64,000 bases of DNA, from contig OY288261.1 in the NCBI GenBank assembly GCA_958450325.1, forward strand, positions 10,941,113-11,005,112. Reading direction: 5' to 3'. The notes below the pieces were generated by a model that did not search any database, was not told the DNA's origin, and was given only the letters and a program-made list of their open reading frames with translations. This document shows positions 59,421-64,000 of this stretch, piece by piece. Made by a program: the position numbers and the translations under genes. The stretch is from Agrostemma githago. Lineage: Eukaryota > Streptophyta > Magnoliopsida > Caryophyllales > Caryophyllaceae. How positions within the stretch are numbered: position 1 is the first letter of the stretch; each line of letters starts with the position of its first letter.

Positions 59421-61410
59421 CAATTCCAGTTCACAAGACCGAGATACACCCTTGCACCCATATATCCTGAAAGATCTTAATTAATATTCCGATCATTGCC
59501 TTCTCTGCTATTGCCTAGGCTCCAAGAAGAACCATTCTTGATGATTTTGCTTCCCTATAATATTCCCTTCCAACTTTTTGATTTTCCCCTAATTGTAATC
59601 CACTAGAAATTCTAACGCAATATAGTGGCGGAAACACTGTAGAGTTGGGATTAAAACACACCGACAAACTATATCTTATCAAAAGAAATTGTAAGTCAAT
59701 ATACAAAGGCATCTTTTTACAAAAGGACTAAAAAGGAAATTCTCCAAACAGGATTATACAAATCCAAAAATCACATGAATGAAGAAAGAGTAGGATTCAC
59801 GCTACTCGCTAGCTCACACCCAAAACCCATCAGCAAATACCTGTCATGTTATAAACATAACAATCATGTCAGTGAGGAGTAACTCGAACGTTCTCTCAGC
59901 CATATTATATCATATGGAAAATAATAGTATTAATATATCAAAATATATTAAAATGGTATAATAAAAAATATGTTTTCGGAAAAACATAAAGCATTTGCCA
60001 ACTTGCAAGTCAAAACCAATCAATAATAATAATATTCAAAACTGGCGTTATGGAAATTCGATCAGTGTGCACAAGGCTAGACTTTCACTAGGGATATACT
60101 AAAAACTTGCTTCGAGAACTTAGTTCAAACAAATCAAAATTCGGTCTCTAACTAGGCTACTCAACGATAATAGGACGACGACTTATAAATGCGTGGCCCT
60201 AGTTTAAGACAATGCACACCCCTCCTGGGATTACCTTCACTTAGTTCAACTTATGACGACGACTTATCGCAAGGCCTAAACTTAAGGTCAAAATGTACAC
60301 AACTCCCGGGATACCTATCACCCGGTTCAACAACTAATGTACCGATTCCTGATACACTAGCCTTATAGTTGATGGCAAAACAGTACATCCTAGACTATAT
60401 TACTCTAACCTCACACTTGTCCTTATTCCATAACTCCAAACCAAGTCATTATCGATATTCAAAAATAAATATAATCATTATAATAATATGAAGATAAAAG
60501 AAATAAACATTTTATATTGAAGGGAACCTTTCTGTAAATAGAAAGTTACTAATTTTAGAAACTTACTTAAAATAGAAATATTCTTATGGAAAATACGTAA
60601 ACTCTTAAAATAAGTATCACATCTCTACAACCCAAATTTGCTTCCTTTACACAACAATCATCTTCTTGGTCCTTTTTATTAGCAACACCTTTTTTCCTCT
60701 TTTAACGAATGAGGGCATGTTGCTTGGCTTTTATATATTTTTTTTCTTCTTCTTTTATTTTTATTTTTATGTGAACATAGAGAACCAAGTTGGAACAACA
60801 CAACTAACCATCAAGCTTTACATTCTCAAATGCACCTAAGTTTCTCAAATCAACACCAAAACTCCTTAAAACAACATCAATCTAACATCAACCAATGACC
60901 AACTCAGTAGGGTAGGGTAAATTTAGGTATGTAGCTAGTCAACGGTAAATGAAGAAAGAGAGGCAAACAAAGGCGTAAAGAATATAATAGAGAACCTAGT
61001 CTAAAAGGTGGAAAAGATGGCTATTTGGCTATGTGGAGTTCATATATTGTGCAACCTCAATAACAATGCTCAAATGAAATCGCATACCAAAGCATAACAA
61101 GGAATGACACCACACAAGTGCGTGAATATGAAACATACCAAGCAAGGAGACCTACTCACAAAACCTAAATGGTGATCGGTTATGAATGTGCCGGTCACAA
61201 AAGGCTCTAATCCTCACAATATATGTAGTTATGCTCGGGTTCTAGGTTAAGTCAAGAGTCAAGCAAGGCCCCACCTAAGCGGTTAAGACTCGTTCAAAGG
61301 GTCAACCAATCCCGGGTGATAGTAAACAACCACTCAAGAGGAGTCACAAACATGATGCGAGACATTAAATGGACAATGGCAAAGTGCATAGCAAGAATTA
61401 TCATCGCCAA
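59421..61410. other. Unassigned intergenic DNA
   Basis: No ORF of interest. The stretch 59600-60420 includes phrases such as aacgcaatatagtggcggaaacac and repeated cacccctcctggga/acaactcccggga blocks that feel like retrotransposon LTR sequence, but I found no ends. Confidence 0.3.
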
Positions 61411-62850
61411 CTGATAGTTGGATTTGTCGCCAATTTTACCGCCAAATAAACCAACTAACCTAAGCTAAAATAGCAAGGGCAAGTCGAGTCGAATCCTCAA
61501 GGAGATCGGGAATGAGTACTAGTTCGGTCTCGGATTATGAATTAGCTACGCGAATCAATAAAAGAGTGAGATTAAACTAATAAGACTAACTAATAAAAGC
61601 ATAAACAAACTAATAATAAAACTAAGTGAGTAATAAGAATGATGATCTAATAATAAAGAAAGGCCTAGGGTCCGACTTAACCACCGACATATCATAATCA
61701 CGCGTAAGAAATACCGACAATGGGTTGCTAGGGAAATTAGGATGAGTGGAACGCCTCTAAGGGTCGGCTACCTCCCTCCCGGGTTTGTAGTCCAACAAAG
61801 TAAAACCTGATCACCTCCCACCCGGGCTCGTAAGTTGGATTCCTAGGTCAATCGAGTGAGTCCACTCCCGTGGTACCCAATCCAAGGTCCTAGGTCACTA
61901 AGTACACGTCTTAATCCCGTTCCTTTCTCCCCCCCTCTCCCAAGGTGAAGAGTCTAGACGGATAGTTAGGGTACTCTACCTAATTCCCACTCCCGTGTTC
62001 ATCTAGGCGGAGCAAGGCAAGTTAAGGGGCGAGTTTTACTACCTAGACCTAACCGACTCCCGTCGGTGGACAAGGGTCAAGGGTTCAAACACAACCTAAC
62101 TACGAGTCGATTCCCGAATCCCAAACTATCCTCCTACATATATCCCAAACAACTCAATTACGAGACTCAAACACACAATTTAGACATGTCGGGGCCAAAT
62201 CGTCCCCTAGTAAAAGACTACTCACTAAGCATAATAATTATACTAGTCATAACACAAATTATTACTCTAAACACAACATTTAGCATAGTGAAATGATAAA
62301 GAAGGAAACTTTAATTAATACTAACATAAACTACACATAAACAAACTATACACAGATAAAATAACATTACAAAACACGATTAACGATAAAGATTATAACT
62401 TTAAACTAATTACTAACTAAATATACCGCAAACATTAAACTAAAGATAAACAAAATAATAAAAGAATAGAGATAAGAATTATACCAAAAAGGATGGAATT
62501 AAAGAACTCGGAAGTTGAAGAACGAAATGATTAAATAGACTAAGTAAATTAATTAAAACCAAAATTAAAATACTCCCTCCGTCCCTAAAAGATTGTCCTA
62601 TTTTCCTATTATATGTGAGGAGTATTTTAATGAAACGGGACAATCTTAGTGGGACGGAGGTAGTAAAATAAACCAAAAGGGGAGAGGAGGCTGCTGTTCG
62701 ACTACTACTCTAAACCATCTACTTCTAATCTCTACCTATCAGCCTTCTCATACAAAATGAGGGTTTAACAATATATATATACAATAAACTTAAGACAAAG
62801 ATCAACCTGCCCTTCATTTAAATGAAATAAGGAGAGTAAAAAAAGGGCTA
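61411..62850 (-). mobile_element. Distant Athila-like LTR fragment
   Basis: The order of landmarks follows the Athila-like LTR: a start near TGATAGTTGGATTTGTCGCC, ggcaagtcgagtcgaatcctcaagg near 61480, gaattatacca near 62477 and a TATA-like run near 62770-62782. Overall identity is low and the U3 end was not found. A MITE (62573-62663) is inserted. I see no palindrome cluster in the expected place. Confidence 0.45.
62573..62663. mobile_element. Short Stowaway-like MITE, TSD TA
   Basis: CTCCCTCCGTCCCTAAAAGA and TCTTAGTGGGACGGAGGTAG are inverted ends; flanks are TA. It is an inverted copy of 30797-30887. Confidence 0.82.
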
Positions 62851-63329
62851 AATTGTCTTTTGCCTTCCAAATTAAAACACCAGCCAAATCCAACATTCAA
62901 TCGAGAAAGAGCGACGGAGCACGGCGGCTGCTGCTAAGTTGTCGACGGCGGCTGAAATCTGGGTGCGGTGGTGGCTCACGGTGGAGACGAAGGAGGATCA
63001 CGATGGATGAATGGGTGGAGGAGCGCGAGCTGGTGGTTGCCGGTGGTGGCGCCTGCTATGCTCGTCGTCCATGGCGGGACATTGACGGAAGGGCCTGGTT
63101 GTCGTGTGGTGGCTTGAGGACTGGCAAGGTGGTCTATGTGGTGGTAATTAAGAGAGGTAATGAAGGTTTGAAAATGGTGATTATGAAGATGAGATAAATG
63201 GTAGGTTGATTAAGAAAAATGGTAATGGAGGAGTGATGATGGATTAAGAAAATGGTGAAGTTGATTGATGAAAGGGGGAATGGGAATTGCAGCCTGACAT
63301 TGAACGATGATTTGGGTCAAGGTCATTGC
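62851..63329. other. GC-richer stretch before the CACTA end
   Basis: A 114-codon plus-strand frame at 62853-63197 is rich in Arg and Gly and has no recognisable domain. It may be U3 of the preceding LTR or captured DNA; I do not call it a gene. Confidence 0.35.
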
Positions 63330-64000
63330 CACTACTACAAATCCTTTGGTTTTTCGACGCTTTAAAGGTAGGTTCTCGACGCTTTAAAGTGTCGCAAATT
63401 TAATTCTCGACGCTTCTGAAAAGCGTGGAAATTTTGGGCGTCAGGAATTCTCGACACATTTATGTGTCGTTATTTCCGACGCTTTAAAACGTTGAATATA
63501 TTATTCATGACGCTTTTCTACGTCACCACATGTACACTAAAAAATGCAACCTCGACGCTTTTCTATGTCGAGATATTTTTGTCCCAACCAATGTTTTTCT
63601 AAGTGCGAGACTTTCTACTATTAAAAGGGTATCGAAATAATCATATAAAATTCAATTATCAACAATATAACATCATAAAAGCTTGGAGAGTCTAATCGTA
63701 AAGAATATATTAGTTTTAAAAAAATCGAGGTACGATATTATAATATAATACTCCATAGAAGGTAGGTTGAATACATCCCAAATATAATAGTTCACTAAAC
63801 TAAAAACAAATGCATTAGAAATTTCAAAAAAAATTATTCTATACAATGTAGCTTCATCATGTCAACCGAAGAATACGAGTCTCTTGATTCCTGACCACAA
63901 ACCAGCTCCAGCGGTAAACCCCGAAACTGTACACGTCACTTCTTTTAGAAAATTGTCTGAACTCCTTCACCCTACATGCTCAACAAATGTCAATCGATTT
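63330..64000 (+). mobile_element. CACTA (En/Spm) transposon terminus, leaves window
   Basis: CACTACTACAAATCC at 63330 is the classic CACTA terminal inverted repeat. It is followed by subterminal repeats (63355-63580) built on TCGACGCTTT...AGCGTCG, often palindromic. The 3-bp duplication would be TGC (63327-63329); its partner is outside the window. No transposase is visible in the 670 bases present. Confidence 0.85.
63355..63580. repeat. Subterminal palindromic repeats of the CACTA element
   Basis: About seven units: CGACGCTTTAAAG, CGACGCTTTAAAGTGTCG, CGACGCTTCTGAAAAGCGTG, CGACACATTTATGTGTCG, CGACGCTTTAAAACGTTG, GACGCTTTTCTACGTC and CGACGCTTTTCTATGTCG. Such arrays are transposase binding sites in the family. 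Confidence 0.8.

Noticed and set aside
62853..63197. 114-codon Arg/Gly-rich protein
   Set aside because: No recognisable domain, composition-driven frame between an LTR-like block and a CACTA end.

Overview
The window is nuclear DNA of a plant, probably a eudicot. The evidence is one intact plant-type Rab GTPase gene with eight exons, set among LTR retrotransposons, Helitrons, Mutator-like elements (MULEs), Stowaway-like MITEs, a CACTA end and a plant L1-type LINE remnant. The sequence alone does not fix the species.

Layout. 1-9682: a minus-strand Athila-like Ty3/gypsy element whose leftmost LTR is cut by the window edge. It has a tRNA-Asp-type primer site, one long ORF that joins gag directly to an integrase tail, a broken ORF3/env-like remnant and a polypurine tract. 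9683-12752: part of a second LTR family, split by a solo LTR (9809-11456, target duplication GTCGG). 12777-25016: an old Athila-like LTR that appears to be split by about 10 kb of Helitron-rich DNA, which includes a complete Helitron (16439-19622), a MULE MITE (21498-22135) and a 427-bp tandem array. 25017-26570: diverged LTR-like DNA with a hAT-like MITE and degenerate GGGTC/GACCC-rich repeats.

27560-41459 (minus): the only gene I regard as intact, a RABE1/Rab8-class small GTPase of 217 codons. I traced all eight exons. The gene is about 13.9 kb long because introns 1, 3, 4 and 7 are swollen with transposons. A MULE sits about 300 bp upstream of its start codon.

41762-57488: a MULE, then a nest in which a Helitron (42983-57488) contains a MULE inserted in a (TA)n tract and a 8.8-kb LTR retrotransposon with no coding capacity (47918-56736, target duplication ATAGT). 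A second copy of the same Helitron family lies inverted in RABE1 intron 1. 57489-64000: MITEs, a LINE ORF2 remnant (zf-RVT and RNase H), a diverged LTR and the end of a CACTA transposon that leaves the window.

The most unusual signal is a recurring one. Several unrelated LTR families carry clusters of short palindromes just upstream of their TATA boxes. In the Athila-like family the palindrome arms vary in a way that keeps them self-complementary. The same palindrome cluster occurs again inside the element, upstream of the env-like remnant. A duplicated polypurine tract with a covarying hairpin, and covarying palindromes in the CACTA end, follow the same pattern.
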